The notes beneath the pieces are model-generated. The model was not told where the DNA came from. It worked only from the letters and a program-made list of their open reading frames with translations, and did no database searches. From Nocardioides gilvus (GTDB lineage: Bacteria > Actinomycetota > Actinomycetes > Propionibacteriales > Nocardioidaceae), in assembly GCF_003194605.1 (NCBI RefSeq), contig NZ_QHKY01000001.1, positions 682,001 to 746,000 on the forward strand: a stretch of 64,000 nt of DNA, given 5' to 3'. The position numbers and the translations under genes were made by a program. This document shows positions 18,213-31,612 of this stretch, in pieces (within the stretch, counting starts at the first letter, position 1; every line of letters starts with the position of its first letter).

Positions 18213-18872
18213 TCAGGTGCCGAGCATCTTCTTGAGTTTGCCCGGCTCCCCCGGCATCCGCTTGCGCGTCACGGTGACAGCACCCATCAGTGCGAAGCCC
18301 TTGACCCGGATGACCGGGGCCTGGGGCCCGTAGTCCGGCGGTACGCGGTCCCGCCCCTGCTCGAAGGAGCCCATGAGTCCGACGCCCTCGACAATCACGT
18401 GGGTGCCGGCGTTGACGTAGATGTCGATCGATCCCATGACCGTGTTCGCGTTGATCACCGTCTCGGCGGCGGCGAATGAGGCCTGTCGGAGGTCGAGGGT
18501 CACCTCTCCCATCATCGAGAAGGCGGTGTGTGTCTGGGACACCAGCCACGGCCCTCTGCGGTCCACCCCGGACAGCACGGCCACCGACGAAGCGGGACTC
18601 GACAACGGCATCCCCGCCGGAGCACTCCCCGCATGCGCCTGGCGCGTCACCGGCCCGGGACCGATCATCGGCGCGGGCAGGTTGGAATTGGGCAGGTCCA
18701 TCGTCAGCGGCACCAGGTCGGCGTAGACCTTCGCGGCGTAGGCCGCCTCGAGGCGCTCGTCCAGCTCCTCGAGGTCGATCCGTCCCTCGCCTGCCGCGTC
18801 CCGCAGCATGTCGGCCACCTTGTGCCGGTCCTGGTCCGAGATGCGCAACTGGGAAGGGTCAGGCTGATCCAT
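18213..18872 (-). CDS. DUF1707 / LiaF-C-like protein
   Basis: A 219-residue protein with an N-terminal DUF1707 module (LRISDQDRHKVADMLRDAAG and IDLEELDERLEAAYAAKVYA, residues 7-50), a Pro/Gly-rich linker, and a C-terminal beta-helix-like domain resembling the LiaF/YvqF cell-wall stress domain (VTLDLRQASF, NANTVMGSIDIYV, INAGTHVIVEG-like VNAGTHVIVEGVGLMGSFEQ). There is no membrane helix. DUF1707 proteins are common in actinobacteria and are thought to act with cell-envelope stress systems; no partner is adjacent. Confidence 0.8.
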   Translation of the reverse strand: MDQPDPSQLRISDQDRHKVADMLRDAAGEGRIDLEELDERLEAAYAAKVYADLVPLTMDLPNSNLPAPMIGPGPVTRQAHAGSAPAGMPLSSPASSVAVLSGVDRRGPWLVSQTHTAFSMMGEVTLDLRQASFAAAETVINANTVMGSIDIYVNAGTHVIVEGVGLMGSFEQGRDRVPPDYGPQAPVIRVKGFALMGAVTVTRKRMPGEPGKLKKMLGT

Positions 18873-18881
18873 GCTCCGAGC

Positions 18882-19988
18882 CTACCCAGTCGTGGCCGCT
18901 GAGCGCTCCCCCTCCAGCAGCCGCACGACCGCGCGAGCCGCCGTGCGCCCGGCCCGTCCGGCGCCGACGGTGCTGGCCGAGGGGCCGTACCCGACCAGCT
19001 GCACCCGCGGGTCACGTACGGCCGTGGTGGCTCCCTGCACGTTGCCCGGCACCGGCGCGAGTTCGATGCCGCCGGCCGGCGAGCGCAGACCCAGGGGCGC
19101 GAGGTGGTCGGTCGCGGCCCGGAAGCCGGTCGCCCACAGGATCGAGTCGACGGCCTCGTACGTCCCGTCGGCCCACCTCACCCCACGCGGCTCGATCCGG
19201 GTGAACATCTCGCGGCGCCGCTCGTACGCCCCCAACTGCGCAGCCTCGGACTCCTGGGGCCGCAGCGCCAACCCGGTCACGCTGACCACGCTGGCCGGCG
19301 GCAACCCTTGACGTACGCGTTCGGCGACCAGGGTGACGGCCTGGAGTCCGGCCTCGCGGTCGAAGTCGTCGCTGCGCCAGACGGGGGGACGCCGCGTCAC
19401 CCACAGCGTCTCGGTGAGAGGAGCGAGCTCGCCGAGGAACTGCACCGCGGAGGCTCCCCCACCGACGACGAGCACGCGCTGGCCGGCGAAGTGGTTCGCG
19501 CCCGGGTAGGACGCGGTGTGGAACTGCTCGCCGGCGAAGTCGCCGATGCCCGGGTAGAACGGCACGAACGGTCGGGTCCAGGTGCCCGTGGCGTTGACGA
19601 GGGTGCGGGTGAGCCACTCCCGTTCCCCGGCGCGGACCCGGAGGAGGTCGCCGTCGGAGAGCACCTCGTCCACCCGTACGGGGCGGATCACCGGCAGGTC
19701 GTGGGACGCCTCGTAGGCGGCGAAGTAGGTGGGCACCGCCTCGTTCGCGCGCTCTCCCGAACGACCCGGGGCGGTGGCGTCCGGGAGATCGGCGACGCCG
19801 TGCACGTCGGTCATGGTGAGCGAGTCCCACCGGTGCTGCCATGCACCGCCCGGAGCGGGGTTGGCGTCCAGCACGACGTGCTCGACGCCGAGGCGACGGA
19901 GGTGGTGGGAGGCCGAGAGCCCGGCCTGCCCGGCACCGATCACGACCGTGTCGAGAATGGTGCCGCTCGTGCTGTTCACCTGCTCCAT
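18882..19988 (-). CDS. FAD-dependent oxidoreductase, FMO-like
   Basis: A 368-residue flavoprotein. The FAD motif is GAGQAG (residues 18-23) followed by ANPAPGGAWQHRWDSL. An FMO-type fingerprint FAGEQFHTASY lies near 150, the second nucleotide motif VVGGGASAVQFLGEL near 172, and the ATG motif WATGFR near 302. It is shorter than typical FMOs (about 450), so it is closer to the short bacterial YhhX/CzcO-like oxidoreductases. Substrate is unknown. The DUF1707 gene lies 9 nt downstream on the same strand. Confidence 0.8.
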   Translation of the reverse strand: MEQVNSTSGTILDTVVIGAGQAGLSASHHLRRLGVEHVVLDANPAPGGAWQHRWDSLTMTDVHGVADLPDATAPGRSGERANEAVPTYFAAYEASHDLPVIRPVRVDEVLSDGDLLRVRAGEREWLTRTLVNATGTWTRPFVPFYPGIGDFAGEQFHTASYPGANHFAGQRVLVVGGGASAVQFLGELAPLTETLWVTRRPPVWRSDDFDREAGLQAVTLVAERVRQGLPPASVVSVTGLALRPQESEAAQLGAYERRREMFTRIEPRGVRWADGTYEAVDSILWATGFRAATDHLAPLGLRSPAGGIELAPVPGNVQGATTAVRDPRVQLVGYGPSASTVGAGRAGRTAARAVVRLLEGERSAATTG

Positions 19989-20054
19989 GACCGCACAACG
20001 TCAAGATTCGAAAAACCATGCCCGGGGGTGGTCGGCGACCCCTACGATCTCGCC

Positions 20055-20504
20055 ATGCCCAGGATCATCGCCTTCTACGTCTTCCCGATCGTGCTGTCGA
20101 TCTACTGCCTCGTCGAGGCGATCACCAGCCGCGACGACGAGGTGCGTCACCTGGGCAAAGGCTTCTGGATCCTGCTGATCCTCTTCTTCCCGTTCGTGGG
20201 CTCACTGGCGTGGCTCTTCGCCGGACGTCCCCTGTCGGCGCGCCGTGTCGCTTCGGCCCACGAGAGGGAGACCCCGCACTTTCCCGAGTACGACCGCCCG
20301 GGGCGGATGGCTGCCACCGCCCCCGACCAGGACGACGACTTCCTGCGTCAGGTCCGGGAGCGGGCCGAGCAGCAGCGCCGTGACTACGAGGCCAAGCGCC
20401 GCGCTGACCGGGCTGCGGAGGAGCGTGAGCGTGAGGAGCGTCGCGCCCGCCGGGAGGCGAAGGAGCGCGGAGAGACGGCCGCCTCGGACGACACCGAGGC
20501 CTGA
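20055..20504 (+). CDS. PLDc-N-domain small membrane protein
   Basis: A 149-residue protein. The N-terminal 60 residues form the PLDc_N two-helix membrane module (helix 1 about 4-20; helix 2 about 35-55, GFWILLILFFPFVGSLAWLF). The remainder is a highly charged Arg/Glu-rich helix (about 92-145), probably a coiled coil. Start ATG 20055 follows TACGAT (20043-20048) by 6 nt. Despite the name there is no phospholipase active site; function is unknown. Confidence 0.78.
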   Translation: MPRIIAFYVFPIVLSIYCLVEAITSRDDEVRHLGKGFWILLILFFPFVGSLAWLFAGRPLSARRVASAHERETPHFPEYDRPGRMAATAPDQDDDFLRQVRERAEQQRRDYEAKRRADRAAEEREREERRARREAKERGETAASDDTEA

Positions 20505-20546
20505 GCGCTGCGGAGGGGTCTCGACCTGCCGGTCGCCCGGCGCCGG

Positions 20547-21542
20547 CTACCTGGAGGCGCTCGGCGTCGCCGGCCCGTGACCGGCGACCGCGTGCGGTTC
20601 GTACGGCGCGGCGAGCTCGGTCAACTCCTCGGCGGTCAGCACCAGGTCGACAGCCGCGACGGCATCGGTGAGGTGGTGCGGCTTGGTGACCCCGACGATC
20701 GGTGAGGTGACCTGTGGCTGCGCCATCAACCACGCCAGCGCAACCTGGGCCGGCGTGACGTCGCGTCGCTCGGCGACCTTCGCGACGGTCTCGACGATCA
20801 CCCGGTCGGAGTCCGGGTAGAGGTTGCGGCCCCACGAGTCGCCCTCCGAGCGCGTGGTGGTCTCCCCCCAGGGCCGGGTGAGGCGGCCGCGGGCCAGCGG
20901 GCTCCACGGCAGTACGCCCACGCCGGAGTCGGCGCAGAACGGAAGCATCTCGCGCTCCTCCTCGCGGTAGAGGAGGTTGTAGTGGTTCTGCATCGAGACG
21001 AACTTCGTCCAACCGTGGAGCTCGGCCACGTGCTGCGCCTTCGCGAACTGCCAGGCGAACATCGACGAGGCGCCGAGGTAGCGGGCCTTGCCGGCCTTCA
21101 CCACGTCGTGCAGCGCCTCCATCGTCTCCTCGATCGGGGTCGCGTCGTCCCAGCGGTGGATCTGGTAGAGGTCGACGTGGTCGGTGCCGAGTCGGGTCAG
21201 GCTGGCGTCGATCTCGCGCATGATCGCGCGGCGCGACAGGCCAGCCCCGTTGGGCCCGGGGCGCATCCGGCCGTTGACCTTGGTGGCGATGACGACGTCC
21301 TCACGAGGAGCGATCTCACCGAGGATCTTGCCGGTGATCCGCTCGCTGGAGCCGCCCGCGTAGACGTTGGCGGTGTCGAAGACGTTGACCCCGGCCTCCC
21401 AGGCTGCGGTGATCAGCGGCCGGGCCTGCTCCTCGTCCAGGATCCAGGGGTGCCAGCCCTGGTCCGCGTCTCCCCAGGACATGCACCCCAGGGTGATCGC
21501 CGAGACCTCCAGCCCGGTGTTGCCCAACTTCTCGTACCGCAT
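20547..21542 (-). CDS. Aldo/keto reductase
   Basis: A 331-residue AKR-superfamily NADPH-dependent oxidoreductase of the AKR11/YajO-like group. The catalytic tetrad is visible: Asp and Tyr in FDTANVYAGG, Lys in IATKVNG and His in YQIHRWD. The NADPH-binding C-terminal segment (SPIVGVTKPHHL) is intact. The start is ATG at 21542, where family similarity begins (RYEKLGNTGLEVSAITLGCM). It follows thiC on the same strand across a gap of about 60 nt, with no functional link expected. Confidence 0.9.
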   Translation of the reverse strand: MRYEKLGNTGLEVSAITLGCMSWGDADQGWHPWILDEEQARPLITAAWEAGVNVFDTANVYAGGSSERITGKILGEIAPREDVVIATKVNGRMRPGPNGAGLSRRAIMREIDASLTRLGTDHVDLYQIHRWDDATPIEETMEALHDVVKAGKARYLGASSMFAWQFAKAQHVAELHGWTKFVSMQNHYNLLYREEEREMLPFCADSGVGVLPWSPLARGRLTRPWGETTTRSEGDSWGRNLYPDSDRVIVETVAKVAERRDVTPAQVALAWLMAQPQVTSPIVGVTKPHHLTDAVAAVDLVLTAEELTELAAPYEPHAVAGHGPATPSASR

Positions 21543-21598
21543 ACGTGGTCCTCCGTTCGTCGGCGCCCACCCTACGCGCGACCCCGCTGGCGGCCGGG

Positions 21599-25802
<4,204 letters not shown>

Positions 25803-25809
<7 letters not shown>

Positions 25810-26921
25810 GGGTTCCTTTCGTCGAACCGCCTGGGGTCCCAGGCATCGATCAGGGCGCCGCCCTCGAGGTGGTCGGCGATCACGCGGGCAGTGAGGGGTG
25901 CCAGGAGCACGCCGTGGCGGTGATGTCCTGCCGCCAGCAGCACCCCCGGCAGGTGGGTCGGGCCCACCAGGGGCCGGTTGTCGTGGGTGCCGGGGCGGTC
26001 CCGGGCGACGACCTGCAACCAGGAGGCCCGGTCGAGTCCGGGCCACAGCGGGCGGGCCGCGTCCAGCAAGCGGGCCACTCCTCCCAAGGTCGCGACCGCG
26101 GCGGCGTCGTGCTCCTCCGAGGTGGCGCCGATGACGACCTCGCCGTCATCTCGGGGCACGAGGTAGACCGGTTGGCCACGCACCTCCCCTCGGACCACGT
26201 GGGCAGGTGGGTCCTCGCAGCGCACCCGGACGGTCTCGCCGCGCACCCGACGTACGAGGTGGGTGAAGGGGACGGGGAGTTCGGCGCCGGTGGCGACCAC
26301 CACTGCGTCCGCCTCGGCCCTCGTCGCATCTCCGAGGTCCCCGGCGACCGGTTCCAGCACGTCGGCGAGGCGCGAGCGCAGGGCCGCCACCGCGGCGCGC
26401 GGATCCACCGACAGGTCGTCGGTGAGGAGGTAGCCTCCCGCGACCCGACCAAGTCCTGGCTCCAGCGCACGCAGGGCATCTCGGCCGAGACGTCGTGGGG
26501 GCACTCCGAGATGAGCGAGCAGATCGGCCTGACGCGTGGCTGCCTGCAGGTCGGCCGCGTCGTGGCCCACGAGCAGGGTGCCCCGGCGATGCAGGCCGAT
26601 TCCCAGTCGCTCCGCGAGCGCTGACCAGTACGCGACGGACTCGCGGCCCAACTCGAACAGCTCGCGCTCCCCGTGCCAACTCTCCGCGTCGGGCGCGAGC
26701 ATCCCGGCCGCCGCGTACGAGGCCCCGGCCCCGGGGTGCGGGTCCAGCACCCGCACCCGGTGGCCCCGGCGACGCAGCTCGTCGGCGCAGGTCAACCCGA
26801 TGATGCCGGCGCCCAGGACCGTGACCTGCAGCACCGCCCGAGGCATCCTCGGATTGGACGTCGCCGGAGTTGTCACTGGAGTTGTCACGGAAGTCGTCGG
26901 AGTTGCCACTGGAGTTGTCAC
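25803..26921 (-). CDS. thiO: Glycine oxidase ThiO
   Basis: A FAD-dependent glycine oxidase (up to 372 residues) that makes the dehydroglycine used by ThiG in aerobic bacteria. It has the DAO-family Rossmann motif GAGIIG (near residue 37), the flavin-binding ASYAAAGMLAP and the C-terminal GHHRHGVLLAP. The longest start is GTG at 26921, 4 nt after the thiE stop; this adds a Thr/Pro/Val-rich 25-residue leader encoded by a direct repeat. The ATG at 26846 gives a conventional N-terminus, so the true start is uncertain. It overlaps thiS by 7 nt. Confidence 0.92.
26856..26921. repeat. Two 33-bp direct repeats at the thiO 5' end
   Basis: Read on the minus strand, two adjacent 33-nt units differ at only three bases. 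Each contains two GTGRCAACTCCR 12-mers, so at least four in-frame GTG codons lie at the beginning of thiO. The encoded V-x-T-P repeats are not part of the ThiO fold. Confidence 0.8.
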
Positions 26922-26925
26922 GGGC

Positions 26926-27558
26926 TCACCCGATCGCTGCCACGAGCTCCTTCGCCGACGTCACAGGATCTCGAGCGCCCCATATCCCGGCGATCACGGC
27001 CACCCCGTGCGCGCCGGCATCACATGCTTGCCTCGCGCGACCCGCGCTCACCCCGCCGATCGCGACCAGGGGCAGCACCCCGGCGGCCCCACCGATCGCG
27101 GCAGGACCCAGCGGCGCGGGCAGGCCCGCCTTGCTGGTACTCGCCCAGACCGGTCCGAAGCCGGCGTACGAGGCCCCCGCGGCCGCGGCCTCCTCGACGG
27201 CGCGCCGGTCCCGACAGGTGGCGCCGACGAGCAGAGCAGGAGCGATCCTGCGAACGTGCGCGACGGGCAGGTCATCGGCCCCCAGATGGACGCCGTCGGC
27301 GCCGGCGGCCAGGGCGACGTCGACCCGGTCGTTCACCACGACGACGGCGCCGAAGGGCCGCACTGCCCGGACCACGAGCTCCGCGAGCGCGAGGAGTTCA
27401 CCGTCCGGTCGCTGCTTGGCGCGGACCTGGAAGCCGTCGACGCCGGCGCGGGCCAGGTCGGACAGCAGGGAGAGGTCGTCGTCGGGTGAGACGAGGCAGA
27501 AGAGGCGCGGGACGACTCTCGAGGACGCGAGGTCGGGCAGGGCAACACGGGACAACAC
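26926..27558 (-). CDS. thiE: Thiamine-phosphate synthase
   Basis: A 210-residue ThiE that joins HMP-PP and thiazole phosphate into thiamine monophosphate. All substrate motifs are present: FQVRAK, VVVNDR, GVHLGADDLP, the SxGP-like GFGPVWASTSKAG phosphate loop and AIGGV. It is the first gene after the riboswitch. The GTG at 27558 has AGGAG (27564-27568, minus strand) 5 nt upstream. Six further thi genes follow with overlaps or gaps of a few bases. Confidence 0.95.
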   Translation of the reverse strand: MLSRVALPDLASSRVVPRLFCLVSPDDDLSLLSDLARAGVDGFQVRAKQRPDGELLALAELVVRAVRPFGAVVVVNDRVDVALAAGADGVHLGADDLPVAHVRRIAPALLVGATCRDRRAVEEAAAAGASYAGFGPVWASTSKAGLPAPLGPAAIGGAAGVLPLVAIGGVSAGRARQACDAGAHGVAVIAGIWGARDPVTSAKELVAAIG

Positions 27559-27571
27559 AACAACTCCTGAA

Positions 27572-27658
27572 CGCTTCCTTCGCCGGCATGATCCGGATCA
27601 GGTTCAACGGTCGGAGCGGCTCAGCTCCCTCTCAGCCCGCTGCCGCAGGCTCCCGTGG
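27572..27658 (-). promoter_or_regulatory. TPP riboswitch (THI element)
   Basis: On the minus strand the conserved THI-box parts occur in order: a CACGGGAG opening, GGCTGAGAGGG, then GACCGTTGAACCTGATCCGG, ATCATGCCGGCG and AAGGAAG. The closing end lies only about 5 nt from the AGGAG ribosome-binding site of thiE, with no U-tract between, so ligand binding most likely hides that site (translational control). It governs the whole thiE-thiC operon. Confidence 0.96.
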
Positions 27659-27755
27659 TGGACGCCGACGACGCTAGCGGACCTCAGGCGCAGGTGTCCA
27701 GAGCCCGTCGGCCCGCGGCCGGAGGTCGGGGCCCCGCGGCGTAGACTGGCCGCTC

Positions 27756-29477
27756 GTGAGCACTGGCCCTGACTTCCGATACTCCGACCTCCTCCCCATC
27801 GGCAAGGACGACACTCCTTACCGACTCGTCACCACCGAGGGAGTGAGCGCTGTCGAGGTCCCCCGGGCCGACGGCACGTCGATGACCCTCCTCAACGTCT
27901 CCGCCGAGGCGATCCGCACGTTGACGCGCGAGGCGATGCACGACATCAGCCACTACCTGCGCCCGGCCCACCTGGCCCAGTTGCGCAAGATCATCGACGA
28001 CCCCGAGGCCTCCGGCAACGACCGCTTCGTGGCTCTCGACCTGCTCAAGAACGTCAACATCTCCGCCGGTGGCGTGCTCCCGATGTGCCAGGACACCGGC
28101 ACCGCCATCGTGATGGGCAAGAAGTCCGAGGGCGTGATCACCGGCATCGACGACGGCGTGGCGGTCAGCCAGGGCGTCTACGACGCGTACACCCAGCTCA
28201 ACCTGCGCTACTCCCAGCTCGCGCCGATCACGACGTACGAGGAGAAGAACACCGGCTCCAACCTCCCGGCGCAGATCGAGATCTACTCGACGCCGCAGGA
28301 CTCCGGCAAGCCTGAGTACAAGTTCCTCTTCATGGCCAAGGGCGGCGGCTCGGCCAACAAGTCGTTCCTCTTCCAGGAGACCAAGGCGATCCTCAACAAG
28401 GACTCGATGCTGAAGTTCCTCGACGAGAAGATCCGCAGCCTCGGCACCGCCGCGTGCCCCCCGTACCACCTCGCCGTCGTGATCGGTGGCACGAGCGGTG
28501 AGTTCGCGCTGAAGACCGCCAAGTACGCCTCAGCGCACTACCTCGACAACCTCCCCACCGAGGGCTCGATGAGCGCGCACGGGTTCAGGGACCTCGAGCT
28601 CGAGGAGGAGGTCTTCAAACTGACCCAGTCCTTCGGCATCGGCGCACAGTTCGGCGGCAAGTACTTCTGCCACGACGTCCGGGTCGTACGCCTCCCCCGC
28701 CACGGAGCCTCCCTGCCGGTTGCGATCGCCGTCTCCTGCTCGGCAGACCGCCAGGCGCTCGGCAAGATCACCGCCGAGGGTGTCTTCCTCGAGCAACTGG
28801 AGACCGATCCGGCGCAGTACATGCCAGACGCCGGTGTTGCCGAGGACATCGCTGGTGGGGAGGTCGTGAAGATCGACCTCAACCAGCCGATGGCCGAGAT
28901 CCTGGCCGAGCTGAGCAAGCACCCCGTCAAGACGCGTCTTTCGCTGAGCGGCCCGCTGGTCGTGGCTCGCGACATCGCTCACGCCAAGATCAAGGAGCGT
29001 CTCGACGCCGGCGAGGAGATGCCGGACTACCTGAAGAACCACCCCGTCTACTACGCGGGCCCGGCGAAGACGCCCGAGGGCATGGCGTCCGGTTCGTTCG
29101 GCCCGACCACGGCGGGCCGGATGGACTCCTACGTCGAGCAGTTCCAGGCAGCCGGCGGCTCCATGGTGATGCTGGCCAAGGGCAACCGCTCGAAGCAGGT
29201 CACCGACGCCTGCGGGAGCCACGGTGGCTTCTACCTCGGCTCGATCGGTGGTCCGGCCGCCCGACTGGCCCAGGACTGCATCAGGAGCCAGGAAGTCATC
29301 GAGTACCCAGAGCTCGGGATGGAGGCCGTCTGGAAGATCGAGGTCGAGGACTTCCCCGCCTTCATCGTCGTGGACGACAAGGGCAACGACTTCTTCACCG
29401 ACCCCTCCGGCGCGGTGACCGTGCCGCTCAGCTCGCTGGTCGGGACCGGTATCCGGGTGCGCTCGAAGGAGAGCTGA
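27756..29477 (+). CDS. Fumarate hydratase, class I (single-chain, iron-sulfur type)
   Basis: A 573-residue class I fumarase of the fused FumA/FumB type, which uses a [4Fe-4S] cluster to interconvert fumarate and malate. The N-terminal alpha part carries [20 protein letters not shown], and [20 protein letters not shown] carries a second cluster cysteine. The C-terminal beta part has the swivelling [18 protein letters not shown] and [10 protein letters not shown] blocks and [22 protein letters not shown] (27742-27747) lies 8 nt before the GTG. A class II fumarase gene stands 2.1 kb downstream. Confidence 0.94.
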   Translation: MSTGPDFRYSDLLPIGKDDTPYRLVTTEGVSAVEVPRADGTSMTLLNVSAEAIRTLTREAMHDISHYLRPAHLAQLRKIIDDPEASGNDRFVALDLLKNVNISAGGVLPMCQDTGTAIVMGKKSEGVITGIDDGVAVSQGVYDAYTQLNLRYSQLAPITTYEEKNTGSNLPAQIEIYSTPQDSGKPEYKFLFMAKGGGSANKSFLFQETKAILNKDSMLKFLDEKIRSLGTAACPPYHLAVVIGGTSGEFALKTAKYASAHYLDNLPTEGSMSAHGFRDLELEEEVFKLTQSFGIGAQFGGKYFCHDVRVVRLPRHGASLPVAIAVSCSADRQALGKITAEGVFLEQLETDPAQYMPDAGVAEDIAGGEVVKIDLNQPMAEILAELSKHPVKTRLSLSGPLVVARDIAHAKIKERLDAGEEMPDYLKNHPVYYAGPAKTPEGMASGSFGPTTAGRMDSYVEQFQAAGGSMVMLAKGNRSKQVTDACGSHGGFYLGSIGGPAARLAQDCIRSQEVIEYPELGMEAVWKIEVEDFPAFIVVDDKGNDFFTDPSGAVTVPLSSLVGTGIRVRSKES

Positions 29478-29505
29478 CCTCACACCTCGTTCCGCACTTC
29501 GTCGG

Positions 29506-29551
29506 AACGTGTGACGACTCGGTCGCCTGGGGAACCGGGTCGTCACACGTT
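29506..29551. terminator. 46-nt hairpin A (13-bp perfect arms)
   Basis: AACGTGTGACGAC (29506-29518) pairs perfectly with GTCGTCACACGTT (29539-29551) around a 20-nt loop. It lies between the converging fumarase and DUF559 genes and could terminate both. There is no U-tract. A related copy (30590-30633) lies on the other side of the DUF559 gene, so it may be a dispersed repeat and not a simple terminator. Confidence 0.65.
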
Positions 29552-29587
29552 GTGAAGCGCGTCGTGGTTGTCGGGCGTCGTGGGGTC

Positions 29588-30511
29588 TCAGGCAACGTGC
29601 CGCAGCGGGCATCCACGCTCGACGAGTGCCTGGCGGATCTGGGCGAAGAACTCCTCCGGCGCCACACGCAGACCCAGCAACGGCAGTCGCAGGACGACGT
29701 CCGAGGCCAACGTGATCGCGTTCTGTCTCAGGGCGTCCCCCACCACCTCTGACGCCCAGCCGTGCTGGATGCCGTCGATCTCCACCACGACTCCCCAGTC
29801 CTCCCAGTGGACGTCGAGGTACCAGGCACCGTGGGGGCCACGGCGCACGGACTGGCGAGTCGGCTCCGGCAGACCGCGACGGCGGCACTCACGGGCGAAG
29901 TCAGCCTCGCCCAGTGACCGCACCCCACCGAGGAGGTCCAGCACACAGGCATGCAGCAGGGCGCGGCGCCGGTCCCGTCGTACGCGGAGCAGCGCCGCAC
30001 CGACGCGTTCGGGAGTCGTCAGGCGCTGCTGCACGGCCATGGTCGCCAGCAGGACTGCCTGCCGGTCACTCACCGCCCAGAGTGCGGCGTTGACCGCGGC
30101 AACGTCAGCGCGTACCCGGGGCACACCTCGACGTACGACGGCCTCCGCGTCGTGGCGACGCGTCCGCCGGATGTCCACCCCCTCGGCTCGCCGTGCTCTC
30201 GACTCAGGAGGCACCGAGACCCGGACCACCGAGGTCGTGAACCCGGTCAGTCCCTCGGCCAGGAGTGCAGATGCGCCGTCGAGGTGTGCACGGGGCCCGC
30301 CCTCCAGCACGGCCGCCCACCAGGTCCCCTGCTCGCTGAGCGGGCCGGTGTGCATCGCCACCACCTGGCTGTGGACCCGCCTCCACCTCAGCGCCTCGAC
30401 CTGGGCCCGGATCTGGGACCGGGTGACTCCGTAGGACCGCAGTTGCTCGAGCGACACCACGCCCCCCTGATCTGCGGCCAGGCCCGAAGCTGCGAACGCG
30501 TGACTGGTCAT
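29588..30511 (-). CDS. DUF559 (VSR-endonuclease-fold) protein with AbiEi-like N-terminus
   Basis: A 307-residue protein. The N-terminal 60 residues (GGVVSLEQLRSYGVTRSQIR) resemble the winged-helix of type IV antitoxin AbiEi-like proteins. The C-terminal 100 residues form a DUF559 domain related to very-short-patch repair endonucleases, with the Asp and E-x-D-G-x-x-H pattern (YLDVHWEDWGVVVEIDGIQH). Members are numerous in actinobacteria and their role is unknown. It is flanked by two related hairpins, and no toxin or methylase gene is beside it. DNA-binding or nicking activity is only inferred. Confidence 0.75.
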   Translation of the reverse strand: MTSHAFAASGLAADQGGVVSLEQLRSYGVTRSQIRAQVEALRWRRVHSQVVAMHTGPLSEQGTWWAAVLEGGPRAHLDGASALLAEGLTGFTTSVVRVSVPPESRARRAEGVDIRRTRRHDAEAVVRRGVPRVRADVAAVNAALWAVSDRQAVLLATMAVQQRLTTPERVGAALLRVRRDRRRALLHACVLDLLGGVRSLGEADFARECRRRGLPEPTRQSVRRGPHGAWYLDVHWEDWGVVVEIDGIQHGWASEVVGDALRQNAITLASDVVLRLPLLGLRVAPEEFFAQIRQALVERGCPLRHVA

Positions 30512-30589
30512 GCGCCAAGGTTGGCCGGATAGTTGCGCCGCTGTCGTCCGGTCGCGGCTGGCCTGTGGAGAACTTCCTGGCCCGGCGAG

Positions 30590-30633
30590 ACGTGTGACGA
30601 TCGGGTTGGTTGAACGACCGGAACGTCACACGT
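30590..30633. terminator. Hairpin B, related to hairpin A
   Basis: ACGTGTGACG (30590-30599) pairs with CGTCACACGT (30624-30633). Sequence beyond the arms also matches hairpin A (ATCGG after the left arm and ACCGG before the right arm). It lies about 80 nt upstream of the DUF559 start and about 48 nt after the 3' end of the B12-binding gene on the same strand, so termination of that gene is one plausible role. Confidence 0.6.
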
Positions 30634-30681
30634 TGCGCGGAACCTCGGGTTACCTGCCTGCCTTCTGAGTCTGAACTCGCC

Positions 30682-31473
30682 TCAGAGCTTGGCCAGCAGG
30701 GCACCCGCCAGACGGTCCGCCGCGGCGACCATCTGGTGCCCGAGCCGGGTGACGTGGTCGGTGATCAGGTCCTGCTGGCTGCCGCCGACCATGACCGAGA
30801 GGTCAGGGGCGACCTCCGCGAGGGCGGCGACCAACTCCCGGCTGCCCACGACGTCCTCGCGGCCCGGCACTGCTATCACCACTCCATCAGGATGGCGCTG
30901 CTGCACTGCCTCGACCCAGGCGGCCACCGGCACATCGCCACCGAGGTAGACGGTGTCCACACCACGCTGGCGCAGTGCGGTGGCGAAGGCCAGCACCCCC
31001 AACTCGTGACGCGACCCCGACGCGAGCCCGATCAGGACCTGCGGCCCCTCGCTCGGTCGCGGCGTCTCGTCATAGGCGCGGGCGAGGCGCCGTTGCACCG
31101 AGGCGGAGACGAAGTGCTCCTCGGCGACGCTCACCCTTCCGTCGGCCCAGGCCACACCCAACCGGTGCAGGGCGGGGAGCAGCCAACCGTCGACGACCTC
31201 GTCGAGGGTGCCCAGGGCGAAGTTCTCCTCCAGCACCCGGTTGAGCTCGTCGACGTCGAACCCGACCGCGGCCCTGGCCAGCGCATCCACGTCGCCGAGC
31301 GTCGCCTCCATACGTTCCGCCTCCACACCCTCGTCGCGCACCCGGACCCGCAGCGCCGCCGCCTGTGGCGGCACTCCCGAGGAGACCAGGGCGGCCATGT
31401 CGCCCAGGCGCTGGGCCGTGTCGGCGTCGAAGCCCGTCACCTGCTGGTCGGCGTCGGCCAATGAGTCGGCCAT
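30682..31473 (-). CDS. CarH-like cobalamin-binding protein without a complete DNA-binding domain
   Basis: A 263-residue B12-binding protein. The helical cap carries W109-x9-E119-H120, the exact spacing of the Trp/Glu-His motif that covers the adenosyl group in CarH photoreceptors. The Rossmann part has the lower-axial His156 in SGSRHELG, with GGDVPV and VVIAVPG beyond. CarH/LitR proteins start with a MerR winged helix of about 75 residues. Here only a remnant like its last helices (AQRLGDMAALVSSGVPPQAA, 20-39) precedes the cap. ATG 31473 has AAGGAC upstream, and only 139 nt separate it from fumC, leaving no room for the missing domain. A B12-dependent light or cobalamin sensor acting through a partner is inferred. 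Confidence 0.82.
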   Translation of the reverse strand: MADSLADADQQVTGFDADTAQRLGDMAALVSSGVPPQAAALRVRVRDEGVEAERMEATLGDVDALARAAVGFDVDELNRVLEENFALGTLDEVVDGWLLPALHRLGVAWADGRVSVAEEHFVSASVQRRLARAYDETPRPSEGPQVLIGLASGSRHELGVLAFATALRQRGVDTVYLGGDVPVAAWVEAVQQRHPDGVVIAVPGREDVVGSRELVAALAEVAPDLSVMVGGSQQDLITDHVTRLGHQMVAAADRLAGALLAKL

Positions 31474-31612
31474 GGTGTCCCGTCCTTCTGTCCGGCCGGG
31501 GCCCCCTGCCCCACATGCGCGAAGCCAGAGTTTAGCGGCACTCTGGTCATCGACCCCCTTGCGCCAGTTCGCACGGCGTTGACCCCGACGGCCTGCCGGG
31601 TACCGTCTCTCC

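Noticed and set aside
29588..30511. A complete type IV toxin-antitoxin (AbiEi/AbiEii) pair
   Set aside because: Only an AbiEi-like N-terminus is present, fused to a nuclease-fold domain; no AbiEii nucleotidyltransferase gene is adjacent.
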